NCBI RefSeq assembly: GCF_041321155.1
Contig: NZ_JBGGWB010000011.1
Span: 1 to 43,304 of the forward strand
DNA: 43,304 nucleotides
Source of the DNA: Sphingomonas sp. IW22
GTDB taxonomy: Bacteria > Pseudomonadota > Alphaproteobacteria > Sphingomonadales > Sphingomonadaceae
Reading direction: 5' to 3'
In this document: in pieces, positions 6,518 through 14,149 of the stretch
How the letters are laid out: every line of letters begins with the position of its first letter
Numbering within the stretch: the first letter of the stretch is position 1
Notes under the pieces: model-generated
Told to the model about the DNA's origin: nothing
Seen by the model: the letters and a program-made list of their open reading frames with translations, nothing else
Databases searched by the model: none
Position numbers and translations under genes: made by a program

Positions 6518-8295
6518 GGCGCAACCTGCCCATAAAGCCGCGCGAGTTCGTCCTCGATCTCGGCACTGCAGGCTCCGCGGCCAACCAGCGCCTCCACCTG
6601 TCTCATCGCCGCAGGAGAGGGCAGGGGCAGCGCCTCCATCTCAAACGCCGACACGGCAACGCTACCGTTGATGCAGCGGAAGAGCTGGTCAACGATCCGG
6701 CTGTTCAGCACCGCCGCAACCGTCGCTGGCGATACGGCAGGACGTGCGACCGGGCGGACCATGTTCAGATGGTTCTCGACCACCACACCGCCGTGCTGGG
6801 CAATGAAGTCAGCCGGCAACTCGGCCGCGATCAGCCGACGTGCCTGCTCCTTGGAGGTGGTGCGCTGAACGAGGACGCACGCCTCCTCGACCAATAGCCA
6901 GGCGTCGCCACGCTCGATCTTGAAATAGGGCGCGTGATTGCGCTTCTCGGCTCGGAACGCGAACCGGCCGTCTGCAGACACGGCTTCGGCCCATATGAGC
7001 GGATGCACGCCGCGGGCAGAGCGCTGCCGCATCTGGTCCTTATAGCGGTTCCACACCAAGGGACCGGTGGACACGCTGTAGCCCCAATCGGCAAGCCGCG
7101 CCGGCATGGCCTCCGCCTTGGCGATCAGGGCACTGTGGCGCGGCTCACGCGGCGCAAGCCAAGGTTGCGATGCGGGGGAGGGGAGCCCGATCGTGCCGTT
7201 GCGGATAAGGCGTGCCTCGCGCTCGCTCGTAACCTCGACATAATGGACCTGAGCGCGCCCGGGCTTGGCGCCGCGGCGATAGGCGGCCAGCAACGTCTCC
7301 TGCAGCACGTCCTCGAACACGCCGCGACGGGCATGAACGAAGTCGATTGCGGCCGGGGGGGCCTCCTTCGCCATCAGCTCGCGCAGCGCGGAATAGTAAT
7401 GGCCGGACAGAAAACTGGTGGGGGTGAGATAGGCGATGGTGCCGCCCTTTTTCGTCCAGCGCACGGCAATGTCGGTGAAGACGCCATAGAGGTTCGCGTG
7501 GCCGTAGAGGCCACGCGCGAAGCGCTGGCGCTGTGCGGGGGTGAGGGTGACGCGCCCATAAGGCGGATTACCAATCACCAAGTCGAAGCGGGCGGCCGGC
7601 GCCTCCTCCAGCGTGTCGGCAACGCGCACCACAGTCGGCGCGGCGCGACCTGCAGCCGAAGTCACGTCCGCCAGCAACAGCTCGATCGCGTTCTGCCCAA
7701 AACCGGCGGCATAGGGGTCCAGCTCCAGCCCGACCAGGCGCGTGCCGATCTGCCGCAGCACGAACGCCGGCTCGGCTGCGGGAAGGGCTGCAATCATCCG
7801 TTCGGCTGCAGGCAGCAGGAAAGCGCCCCCGCCGCTTGCCGGGTCGAGCACGCGAGCGCGGGTCCAGTTGATCCCCTGTTCCTCGGCCATGTCGAGCAAG
7901 CGGTTCGCTAGCGCCGGCGGGGTGTAGAACGCCCCCAATGCCCCACGCTCCCGTGCGGCAAGCAAGGTCGTGTAGAGGCCCGTCAGGAAATAGACGGCCT
8001 CGGTGATCGGCAGCGGTGCAGCCTCGCGGCCGACCACCTGCGCCAGCTCGGCAACAGCGCGGTCGAGCCGACCATAAGGTTTGGCGAAAGGCGCGCTGAG
8101 GCTCGCATGGGGTCGGGCCTCAGCGCTGTAAGTCTCGATTGCGGCGCGAGTGAACAGCGCCGCCATGTCGCGGCGCTTCGGCTCGGGAAGCGTCCCCGCC
8201 CACGCTCGCGCAAGCTGGCGCGCACGGGCCAGCTCGTAGCGTTGGGCTTCAAGGTCTGCAGGCAGGTCACGCGGAAGGGCAGGGGCGAGGCTCAC
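6514..8295 (-). CDS. N6-adenine DNA methyltransferase of the type II R-M system
   Basis: A 593-residue gamma-type adenine methylase. The S-adenosylmethionine motif is RVLDPASGGGAFLLPAAER near residue 145 and the catalytic motif is VIGNPPYGRV near residue 240 (NPPY is diagnostic of N6-adenine enzymes). The long C-terminal part is likely the target-recognition region. It would methylate the site cut by the downstream nuclease. The start is a GTG at 8295 that overlaps the recombinase stop as GTGA, and the end overlaps the nuclease start as ATGA, so recombinase, methylase and nuclease are one coupled leftward operon. Confidence 0.92.
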   Translation of the reverse strand: MSLAPALPRDLPADLEAQRYELARARQLARAWAGTLPEPKRRDMAALFTRAAIETYSAEARPHASLSAPFAKPYGRLDRAVAELAQVVGREAAPLPITEAVYFLTGLYTTLLAARERGALGAFYTPPALANRLLDMAEEQGINWTRARVLDPASGGGAFLLPAAERMIAALPAAEPAFVLRQIGTRLVGLELDPYAAGFGQNAIELLLADVTSAAGRAAPTVVRVADTLEEAPAARFDLVIGNPPYGRVTLTPAQRQRFARGLYGHANLYGVFTDIAVRWTKKGGTIAYLTPTSFLSGHYYSALRELMAKEAPPAAIDFVHARRGVFEDVLQETLLAAYRRGAKPGRAQVHYVEVTSEREARLIRNGTIGLPSPASQPWLAPREPRHSALIAKAEAMPARLADWGYSVSTGPLVWNRYKDQMRQRSARGVHPLIWAEAVSADGRFAFRAEKRNHAPYFKIERGDAWLLVEEACVLVQRTTSKEQARRLIAAELPADFIAQHGGVVVENHLNMVRPVARPAVSPATVAAVLNSRIVDQLFRCINGSVAVSAFEMEALPLPSPAAMRQVEALVGRGACSAEIEDELARLYGQVAP

Positions 8296-8870
8296 GCTGC
8301 GATCGACCGGTTGCGGTAATCGCGCAGGACGCGCTGCACGGTCGAACGCGACACCCGGAACAAGCTGGCGAGCTGGGCGGGCGATCCCTGGCCTGACTCC
8401 GCCTTGGCGATGATCTCCGCACGCTGTTGACCGGTGAGGCTCGGCCGACGCCCGAGATGACGGCCCGCTTTCCGTGCGTGCGCCAACCCGTTCATGGTCC
8501 GCTCGCGGATCATGGCGCGCTCGAACTCCGCGAAGGCACCCAAGGTCTGGGTCATCAGCCGGCCTGCCGGCGTCGTCGTGTCCACGGCTTCGGTCAGTGA
8601 GCGGAAGCCGGCCCCCGCGGCAGTGATCGCCTCCAGCGTGAACAGAAGATCGCGCAGCGAGCGCGACAACCGATCAAGTTTCCACACCACCAGCACGTCA
8701 CCTGGCTTCAACGCATCGAGCGCGCGCGCCAATTCAGGACGGCTTGCTTCGCCACCAGACGCCTCCTCCCGGAACACCGGATCGCATCCCGCCGCGGTGA
8801 GTGCAGCGAGCTGGGCATTGAGGTCCTGATGATCGCCGCGGGACACCCGCGCATAGCCGATTTGCATCAC
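8292..8870 (-). CDS. Serine recombinase (resolvase/invertase family), first copy
   Basis: A 192-residue small serine recombinase. The catalytic N-terminal domain shows GYARVSRGDHQDLNAQ, with the nucleophilic serine near residue 10, and VWKLDRLSRSLRDLL with the conserved arginines. The C-terminal helix-turn-helix (GSPAQLASLFRVSRSTVQRV) binds DNA. Length and layout match Tn3-type resolvases and Hin/Pin invertases. It is the first gene of the operon that continues into the methylase and nuclease, an unusual pairing. Direct repeats of GTGTCAGAA lie just upstream (8876-8897) and could be its binding subsites. Confidence 0.9.
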   Translation of the reverse strand: MMQIGYARVSRGDHQDLNAQLAALTAAGCDPVFREEASGGEASRPELARALDALKPGDVLVVWKLDRLSRSLRDLLFTLEAITAAGAGFRSLTEAVDTTTPAGRLMTQTLGAFAEFERAMIRERTMNGLAHARKAGRHLGRRPSLTGQQRAEIIAKAESGQGSPAQLASLFRVSRSTVQRVLRDYRNRSIAA

Positions 8871-8875
8871 GGCGT

Positions 8876-8897
8876 TCTGACACGGGATTCTGACACC
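8876..8897. promoter_or_regulatory. Direct repeats upstream of the first recombinase, candidate recombination subsites
   Basis: On the minus strand GTGTCAGAA occurs twice, 13 bases apart, immediately before the recombinase start. A related GGTGTCA core lies farther out in the element end at 8926. Tandem or inverted short repeats just upstream of a serine recombinase often form its res or crossover site. The role is inferred. Confidence 0.35.
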
Positions 8898-8925
8898 TGT
8901 AAACCCATGGAAAAGCTAGGGTGAC

Positions 8926-8962
8926 TTGCTGGTGTCAAAACCGTCCGGGCCTGTTGAAAAAT
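8926..8962 (+). repeat. Element end L (37 bp), inverted partner at 22633-22669
   Basis: The sequence begins TTGCTGGTGTCA and ends CTGTTGAAAAAT, pointing into the transposase gene. Its inverted counterpart at 22633-22669 matches at 31 of 37 positions: the first 12 and the last 11 bases agree exactly and the mismatches are central. Weaker similarity (AGCTAGG against AGCTTAGG) continues outside after a five-base gap. It is best read as the terminal inverted repeat of an IS1182-type element or of a larger unit. Confidence 0.7.
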
Positions 8963-9016
8963 GCCGGACATGCCGGGTTGCTCCTTCGTTTCGCCCCTAC
9001 TGAGAGGAGCGCCGCC

Positions 9017-10450
9017 ATGATGGGACCAGCCTGTTGCGGTGGGCGGGAAGGGGCGTCCCGCCGCACCATAGAAGCCATGTTGCCCGCAGACCACCTGCTG
9101 CGTCGCATCGATAGATGTCTCGACACAAGCGAGCTTAAGCAAGCACTGACCGGGCATTACAGCACACGGGGGCGACCATCGATCGACCCCGAACTGCTGA
9201 TCCGTATGACCTTGATTGCCCGCATCTACGCGATCGCGTCCGAGCGGCGCCTGTGCGAGGAGCTGCGCTACAATCTGGCCTACCGCTGGTTCTGTCGTCT
9301 CTCGCCAGCAGATAGGGTTCCGCACCACTCGACGTTCAGCAAGAACCGGCATGGCCGCTTTCGCGACGCCGGCGTGTTCCGGGTCCTGTTCGAGAGCACG
9401 GTCCGACACTGCATCAGTGCAGGGCTGGTCGGCGGAAAAGACGCCGCGATCGACGCATCGTTCATAGCCGCTGATGCGAGCTGGCAGCGCAAGACCGTGC
9501 CAGGCTACCTGCCGTATGTCGCGAACGCGTCGCGCGCGGTTCGGGAATGGATCAAGGACACAGGCGATGCCGTCTGGGAACTGGCGCGCTCGAACAGCTG
9601 CCAAGGCGTCTCTCGAACGGATCCTGCCGCGGCTTGGTCTGCGCGAACGGTGCGTGGCCGGTTCGGCTACGCCCTCAACGCGCTGGTCGACACCCCGAGT
9701 GGCGTTGCCCTTGATGTCGAGGCGACGCCGGCTCGCTTTGCGGAGGAGGTCGATGCCGGCCGCGTCATGCTCGCGAGGTCGGCAGATCGGTTCGACTTCC
9801 ATCCCAAGCGGGTTGCTGCCGATAAGGCCTACGGCAGCGCCGGTTTCCTCGGCTTCGTGCGGGACCACGGCGCAATTCCGCACATCCCGGTGATCGACCG
9901 GACGCAGCAGACCGGGGGCAAGCTGTCGCGAACGGCCTTCAGCTATGATCGTGACACCGACACCTTTATCTGTCCGACCGGTAGGCTCCTCCGGCACCAC
10001 GCATTTCACCTGCCCACCGGCGTACACCGTTATGCCGCCGATGTCCGGGACTGCGAGGCATGCGTGCTTCGAAAGAAATGCACGAAGGCGCGGCGTCGTA
10101 CCGTGGTCCGCCTGGACGATGAGGACGTTCGCGATCTTGCCAGAGCCGAAACGGAAACCGGCCTCTACAAGCGTTCGATGCGGTTGCGGCGAGGGGTCGA
10201 ACGGTTCTTCGCTGACGCCAAGGGCAAGCATGGCATGAGGCGGCTTCACCTGCGGGGCATACGCGGAGCTGAAGAAGAGTTCCTGATCGGCGCGGCGGTG
10301 ATAAATCTGATGATCCTGGCGCGGCCCCAGCGGCTGACGGGCAAGCCGCGCCGGGGAGTATGCGTCCCCGCAGCGCTGACGCCGGCTGCGATTGCGGCCC
10401 GGTCGATTGAACACGACGTTATCGCCTCTCCTGCTCGACGATATGCCTAA
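9017..10450 (+). CDS. IS1182-family DDE transposase
   Basis: A 477-residue transposase. The N-terminal IS1182/IS5-like domain includes GRPSIDPELLIRMTLIARIY and LAYRWFCRL. The DDE triad can be placed: first Asp in AAIDASFIAAD, second in VAADKAYGSAGF, Glu in LRRGVERFFADAKGKHGM. A cysteine cluster (RDCEACVLRKKC) lies before the last motif, as is usual for the family. The start at 9017 has GAGAGGAGCG upstream; the frame is open further back but without a good ribosome site. Length is normal and no frame break is seen, so it may be active. The tail after NLMILARP is somewhat long. Confidence 0.93.
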   Translation: MMGPACCGGREGASRRTIEAMLPADHLLRRIDRCLDTSELKQALTGHYSTRGRPSIDPELLIRMTLIARIYAIASERRLCEELRYNLAYRWFCRLSPADRVPHHSTFSKNRHGRFRDAGVFRVLFESTVRHCISAGLVGGKDAAIDASFIAADASWQRKTVPGYLPYVANASRAVREWIKDTGDAVWELARSNSCQGVSRTDPAAAWSARTVRGRFGYALNALVDTPSGVALDVEATPARFAEEVDAGRVMLARSADRFDFHPKRVAADKAYGSAGFLGFVRDHGAIPHIPVIDRTQQTGGKLSRTAFSYDRDTDTFICPTGRLLRHHAFHLPTGVHRYAADVRDCEACVLRKKCTKARRRTVVRLDDEDVRDLARAETETGLYKRSMRLRRGVERFFADAKGKHGMRRLHLRGIRGAEEEFLIGAAVINLMILARPQRLTGKPRRGVCVPAALTPAAIAARSIEHDVIASPARRYA

Positions 10451-10463
10451 TCGCTGAGGCGCG

Positions 10464-10479
10464 GCGTGATTCATCACGC
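10464..10479. terminator. Short hairpin at the end of the second recombinase
   Basis: GCGTGA, TTCA, TCACGC is a perfect 6-4-6 inverted repeat that contains the stop codon of the leftward recombinase. It lies between that stop and the converging transposase stop. It lacks a T-run, so a terminator role is only possible. Confidence 0.3.
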
Positions 10480-11118
10480 GGCTTGCAGCCGTTCTTTGCG
10501 ATACGGCACACCGTCGAGCAGCGCCTGGCCCGGCGCCTTGGGCGTGCCGTCGCCATTCACGTACATATAGAGTGTCGTGGTCGTCATCCCGAGACGGCGC
10601 GCGACATCGGCTGCGATCGCGTTGCGGTCGGACATGGCGGCCATTGCCATCGCCAGCGTGGCCTTATCCATCTTGCGAGGCCGACCGCCCATCCGGCCCC
10701 GTGCACGTGCAGCAGCAAGCCCCGCCTGCGTGCGTTCAGCAATAAGCTCACGTTCGAACTCGGCGAAAGCCGCGAAGATGCCGAAGGCAAGGCGGCCGTT
10801 AGCTGTCGTGGTGTCGATCTGCGCGCCGGCGCCCGCCAGCACCTTCAGCCCGATGCCGCGTTCGCGTAGCGCCTCGGCCGTGACTACCAGATGGCGGAGG
10901 TCGCGCCCAAGACGATCCAGCTTCCAGAGGACCAGTGTGTTGCCGGGCTGCAGTGCCTTCAGGCACGCGGTCAGGCCAGGTCGCGCGTCATGCCGCCCCG
11001 ACGCGAGGTCTTCATAAATTCGCGAGGGATCGACGCCGGCAGCGAGCAACGCATCGCGCTGGGGTGCCAGCGTCTGTGACCCGTCAGTCTTGGACACCCT
11101 CACATATCCGATGAGCAT
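10474..11118 (-). CDS. Serine recombinase (TnpR/invertase type), second copy
   Basis: A 214-residue small serine recombinase. It starts MLIGYVRVSKTDGSQTLAPQ with the catalytic serine near residue 9, followed by a VLWKLDRLGRDLRHLV motif, a FAEFERELIAERTQAGL long helix and a C-terminal helix-turn-helix (VARRLGMTTTTLYMYVNGDG). It is clearly related to, but not a recent copy of, the recombinase at 8292-8870. The second of two adjacent ATGs (11118) was chosen because CAGGG then sits five bases upstream. GCAGGGTA occurs twice before the gene, which may mark its subsites. It is probably left from a Tn3-type or invertase element; no Tn3 transposase is present. Confidence 0.9.
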   Translation of the reverse strand: MLIGYVRVSKTDGSQTLAPQRDALLAAGVDPSRIYEDLASGRHDARPGLTACLKALQPGNTLVLWKLDRLGRDLRHLVVTAEALRERGIGLKVLAGAGAQIDTTTANGRLAFGIFAAFAEFERELIAERTQAGLAAARARGRMGGRPRKMDKATLAMAMAAMSDRNAIAADVARRLGMTTTTLYMYVNGDGTPKAPGQALLDGVPYRKERLQAA

Positions 11119-11352
11119 CATTACCCTGCCAGAAAAGACATCCGGTACCCTGCAATGTGCCGGTGGTTTCCGCAACGGGTTTTCCGATCTTCGGAATGCG
11201 CTGAGGAGGCAAAATCCTCGACCGCCAGAAAACCGGTCGTTTTTCTCGCTGATCGACCGTGAAACGAAACCTTGTCGTAATCACAACAAACCGCTGGCAC
11301 GATGATAAGGATCGTTCGATGTGGCGAAGGCGTAAAGGGAAACAGCCACCTG

Positions 11353-11856
11353 ATGCCACGCTGCATCCGATTTTTCTTGCGATTCACGCTGCCCCTGCTG
11401 ATCACCGCGTGTAACGACCGGCAATCAGCTAGGGAGGCAGGTGCGCAGGTTGGCTCCATGACTATGTCGGTGCGTCCAGGGACGTCCGCATGTGGATCCG
11501 CACCAACTGTGGTAAAGTTGCAGGATTTCGCTGGAGTTACGTGGTGGACGGAGAACAAACACTGGTGCCGCGCGGCGGATCGCGGGCAGCCGGCGCAGGC
11601 GTGGGCACATGACACTGCGGGTGTCGGCACCCGGAGGTTGATCATTGCGGGGGAAACCATCGCCCTCCCCGATCCAGAGGCCCAGTTCACTCCCGTTCCC
11701 AATATGCCGCCGCCAGCGCCATTCGTGTCTTGGGGGAGCGACATTCGCTCGCGTGTGTTCGCGGCGAGCAACTGGCTTCGAGAGAGGAATGACTTCACCT
11801 GCGGCCGGACCTTCGCGGGTGTCGGATTCAGACTGACGACAGCAGGCTTTCGATAG
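11353..11856 (+). CDS. Putative lipoprotein, function unknown
   Basis: A 167-residue protein with a lipoprotein-type start: basic MPRCIRFFLRF, hydrophobic LPLLITAC with a plausible lipobox (L-I-T-A-C), then a polar mature part. The mature region is rich in tryptophan (GVTWWTENKHWC), has several cysteines and a proline stretch, and shows no domain that I recognise. The frame is open from 11302, but the start at 11353 gives the signal sequence. It stands alone between the recombinase and a series of gene remnants. Confidence 0.5.
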   Translation: MPRCIRFFLRFTLPLLITACNDRQSAREAGAQVGSMTMSVRPGTSACGSAPTVVKLQDFAGVTWWTENKHWCRAADRGQPAQAWAHDTAGVGTRRLIIAGETIALPDPEAQFTPVPNMPPPAPFVSWGSDIRSRVFAASNWLRERNDFTCGRTFAGVGFRLTTAGFR

Positions 11857-12130
11857 GGCATTGCTCGATTATTTCGCTGGCAGCGAGGATCGAGACATTG
11901 CTGCTCTGATCGGACCCGGCCCACACGAAAACGTTCGCATCGTCCATGCCTCGGGCGATTTCGCGGTGCTGCGCGGCGATCTTGCCGCCATAAAGCCAAT
12001 GCTTCAGTGCGACGGGATCCGGGAACTGCCTGCAGCGATCGGCCATTCGATTGAGGCGCCGTTCGCCGCCACGGCCTACCGCGCAGTGATCGACAGATTC
12101 CTCAGTGATTGCTTGGCATCGCGGAACTGA
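11837..12130 (+). pseudogene. Probable remnant of a longer gene, possibly the C-terminus of an alpha/beta-hydrolase
   Basis: The frame is open from 11837 to a stop at 12130 and overlaps the end of the preceding lipoprotein gene. It has no good ATG; the only usable start is a TTG at 11861 without a clear ribosome site. The translation ends with AIGHSIEAPFAATAYRAVI then DRFLSD, which resembles the catalytic-histidine end of alpha/beta-hydrolases, preceded by a strand-like VRIVHASGDFAVL. The rest of such an enzyme is missing. The family assignment is weak. Confidence 0.3.
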
Positions 12131-12182
12131 GGGTCTGTCCACTTCGGGAGCGTTCGTAAAAATATGCCTAGGAGATAGCATC

Positions 12183-12302
12183 ATGAGCCTTTTGCGACTG
12201 GCACTTACTTTGGCCGCCACCGCGACTTCCTAAGGCAGCCATCTCCGCGGTACCGCCCCCAACCGCATCGGCAACGTTGACTATCCTGCCGGGCGGCATC
12301 GA
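12183..12302 (+). pseudogene. Truncated signal-peptide fragment
   Basis: An ATG at 12183 starts a convincing export signal (MSLLRLALTLAATATS) that stops after 16 residues. Another frame just beyond gives a proline- and threonine-rich stretch ending in cysteines (TCASAANTCRICIEG), as if a small secreted protein had suffered a frameshift. The following 172 bases to the tetR stop contain nothing else that I can support. Confidence 0.3.
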
Positions 12303-12971
12303 TCAAACTTGCGCGAGCGCAGCGAACACATGTCGCATTTGTATAGAGGGAGGAGGATCGTTGCTTTCCTGAAGGGTCAAACCGGACCACAGCGAAAGAA
12401 GGATGCGCGCCAGTTGAATGCTCGGTATGACCGGCGTCAGGCCGGTACGCCGTAGCAGATGGGACATTACACCGGCGAAAGCGGACTCGTACGCGATCTT
12501 GACCGGTTCGAAGCGAGCACGGAACGCGGCGTTGCGACGTGCGTGCAGGTGAAGTTCGACCACCAGAACCGAATAGCTGGCGTCGACGGACAAGGCATCC
12601 AGACTGGCACCGATCGTATCCAGGATGGCTTCCACCGTTTGATACCGGGTGTCTGCCACCAACATGTCGAACTTTCTTGCGAGGTTCGCCATATGCTCTT
12701 CGACCAGCGTGAAGAGCAGATCGTCCTTGCTGGCGAAATACGAATAGAATGCGCCCTGCGAAAAGCCGGCGCGTTCGCAGATGCCTCGAATCGAGGCGGC
12801 TGCGACCCCTCCTGCAACGATCAGCCCTATCGCGGCGTCGAGCAGTCGTGTCCGCGTCTCCATGCGCATCTCGGGACGCTTCCTGCGGCGTGGTACCGTC
12901 TGCGTCGTCGGTGTCGTCTCATAATCCACCGACACCAGATGCAGCCCGTTGGCGTCAAGGGCAACAGCCAC
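12303..12971 (-). CDS. TetR/AcrR-family transcriptional regulator
   Basis: A 222-residue repressor of the TetR family. The N-terminal DNA-binding domain is TRTRLLDAAIGLIVAGGVAA, ASIRGICERAGFSQGAFYSY then FASKDDLLFTLV, a textbook TetR helix-turn-helix. The remaining all-helical part would bind an unknown ligand. The GTG at 12971 gives a 34-residue extension before the domain; ATGs at 12869 or 12863 are also possible. It is divergent from the nine-gene operon starting at 13039, and a 9-4-9 dyad lies between them, so it probably represses that operon and itself. Confidence 0.9.
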   Translation of the reverse strand: MAVALDANGLHLVSVDYETTPTTQTVPRRRKRPEMRMETRTRLLDAAIGLIVAGGVAAASIRGICERAGFSQGAFYSYFASKDDLLFTLVEEHMANLARKFDMLVADTRYQTVEAILDTIGASLDALSVDASYSVLVVELHLHARRNAAFRARFEPVKIAYESAFAGVMSHLLRRTGLTPVIPSIQLARILLSLWSGLTLQESNDPPPSIQMRHVFAALAQV

Positions 12972-12985
12972 ACAGGCATTGCAAC

Positions 12986-13007
12986 TAATATATCGCTTGA
13001 TATGTTA
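12986..13007. promoter_or_regulatory. TetR-type operator and overlapping promoter
   Basis: TAATATATC (12986-12994), GCTT, GATATGTTA (12999-13007): 8 of 9 arm positions are complementary. It lies between tetR and the divergent operon. A possible rightward promoter, TTGCAA (12979-12984) with TATGTT (13001-13006) at 16-base spacing, is covered by it, so a bound repressor would block RNA polymerase. The dyad is seen; the binding is inferred. Confidence 0.65.
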
Positions 13008-13038
13008 ATGACGCCCGCCTCAATGAAAGCCGTCATCC

Positions 13039-14127
13039 GTGACCACCCGCCGCCCCATCGCCTATCGCGACGATCTCGAAATCGAGCAGCCCGACGAAGC
13101 TGCGCTGACGCGTGAGATCGTGGCTCGAATGGCGGCGACACAGGCTGCTCACGCAGAGCGGCATCATCATGCGCACCGAGACGCACATGCGAAGAGCCAT
13201 GCGATCCTGAAAGGGCGGATGACAGTCCATCAGGATCTGCCTGCCGAATTGGCGCAGGGCATCTTCGCCCACCCTGGCGAACATGAGATCGTAGCTCGAC
13301 TGTCATCGGCGCCGGGTGATATTCACAGCGATGCAGTGCCGGCCCCGCGCGGCTTTGCGGTCAAGGTCATCGGCGTTGGGGGCGAGCGCCTGTCACCCAC
13401 CCTCGGGGGGGCCAATCAGGATTTCCTGATGGTCAATTTTCCGACGCTCGCCTTTGGTACGATCGCCAAATACAAGGTCATGCTGGGTCTGCTTGAAAAG
13501 AACGCGGACGCGCCTGAGGCGGCGCAGCGGCTGATCGCCGCTGCCGCGCGTGGCGTGAAGGGCGCTGTGGAGGCGCTAGGCGGCAGCCCTAATGCCACGC
13601 TTGACGGACTGGCGCGCGACCATGCGAACATGCTGGGCGAGACATTTTATACGCAGGCGGCAATCCGCTACGGCGATCATGTTGCGAAACTGTCGCTGGC
13701 GCCGGTCGGGGGGGTGGCCGAACTGACCGGACGGCAGGTCGAGGCGGGCTTCTCGACCATGCGTGACGCGGTAGTCGACCATTTCCGGCACGCCGGCGCC
13801 ACCTACGAATTACGCGCGCAGCTATGCGTCGACCCGGATACAATGCCGATCGAGGACGCGGCGGTCCTGTGGGATCCTGCCCTTTCACCGCATCGCGCGA
13901 TCGCAACGCTGACCTTCCCTCCCCAGGATGCCTATGCCCCGGCCAGACAGGTGCATGGCGACGACCATCTCGCCTTCAACCCGTGGAACGGGGTCGCGGC
14001 GCATCGGCCGCTCGGCGGCATCATGCGAATCCGCAAGGCAGCGTATGAATCGTCCTCCAGCCAGCGGCACAGGCTGAATGCCGTGGCTCGGCGCGAACCA
14101 CGCTCGCTTGATGAAATTCCGGACTGA
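13039..14127 (+). CDS. Catalase-family (heme-dependent peroxidase-like) protein
   Basis: A 362-residue protein of the small catalase-like group (y4iL/SrpA-like), shorter than classical catalases. The AKSHAILKGRMTVHQDLP segment, FAHPGEHEIVARLSSAPGDI, a GFAVKVIGVGGERL strand and FLMVNFPTLAF are the expected landmarks; near the end it has FNPWNGVAAHRPLGGIMRIR. Such proteins bind heme and act on hydrogen or organic peroxides. The start is a GTG at 13039. It is the first gene of a nine-gene run, 31 bases after the TetR dyad, and is followed after 22 bases by a DyP-like companion. Confidence 0.85.
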   Translation: MTTRRPIAYRDDLEIEQPDEAALTREIVARMAATQAAHAERHHHAHRDAHAKSHAILKGRMTVHQDLPAELAQGIFAHPGEHEIVARLSSAPGDIHSDAVPAPRGFAVKVIGVGGERLSPTLGGANQDFLMVNFPTLAFGTIAKYKVMLGLLEKNADAPEAAQRLIAAAARGVKGAVEALGGSPNATLDGLARDHANMLGETFYTQAAIRYGDHVAKLSLAPVGGVAELTGRQVEAGFSTMRDAVVDHFRHAGATYELRAQLCVDPDTMPIEDAAVLWDPALSPHRAIATLTFPPQDAYAPARQVHGDDHLAFNPWNGVAAHRPLGGIMRIRKAAYESSSSQRHRLNAVARREPRSLDEIPD

Positions 14128-14149
14128 TCCGAACCAGAAGGAGCCGTTC

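Larger units (their letters stand above)
8926..10460 (+). mobile_element. IS1182-family insertion sequence; left end seen, right end not found nearby
   Basis: A single-transposase element. The left end is the 37-bp repeat at 8926, 55 bases before the transposase start. No matching inverted end occurs in the bases after the transposase stop at 10450; the second recombinase ends only 24 bases farther on. The only inverted copy of the left end in the window is at 22633-22669. Either the right end has been lost, or the element now spans a much longer segment. Confidence 0.7.

Noticed and set aside
8867..10477. Long leftward frame (536 codons) opposite the IS1182 transposase
   Set aside because: It is antisense to a full-length, motif-complete transposase, and its translation shows no domain; long antisense frames are expected in G+C-rich DNA.
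8300..11300. Tn3-family transposon suggested by two resolvase-like genes
   Set aside because: No Tn3 transposase and no GGGG-type 38-bp ends were found; both genes are reported only as serine recombinases.
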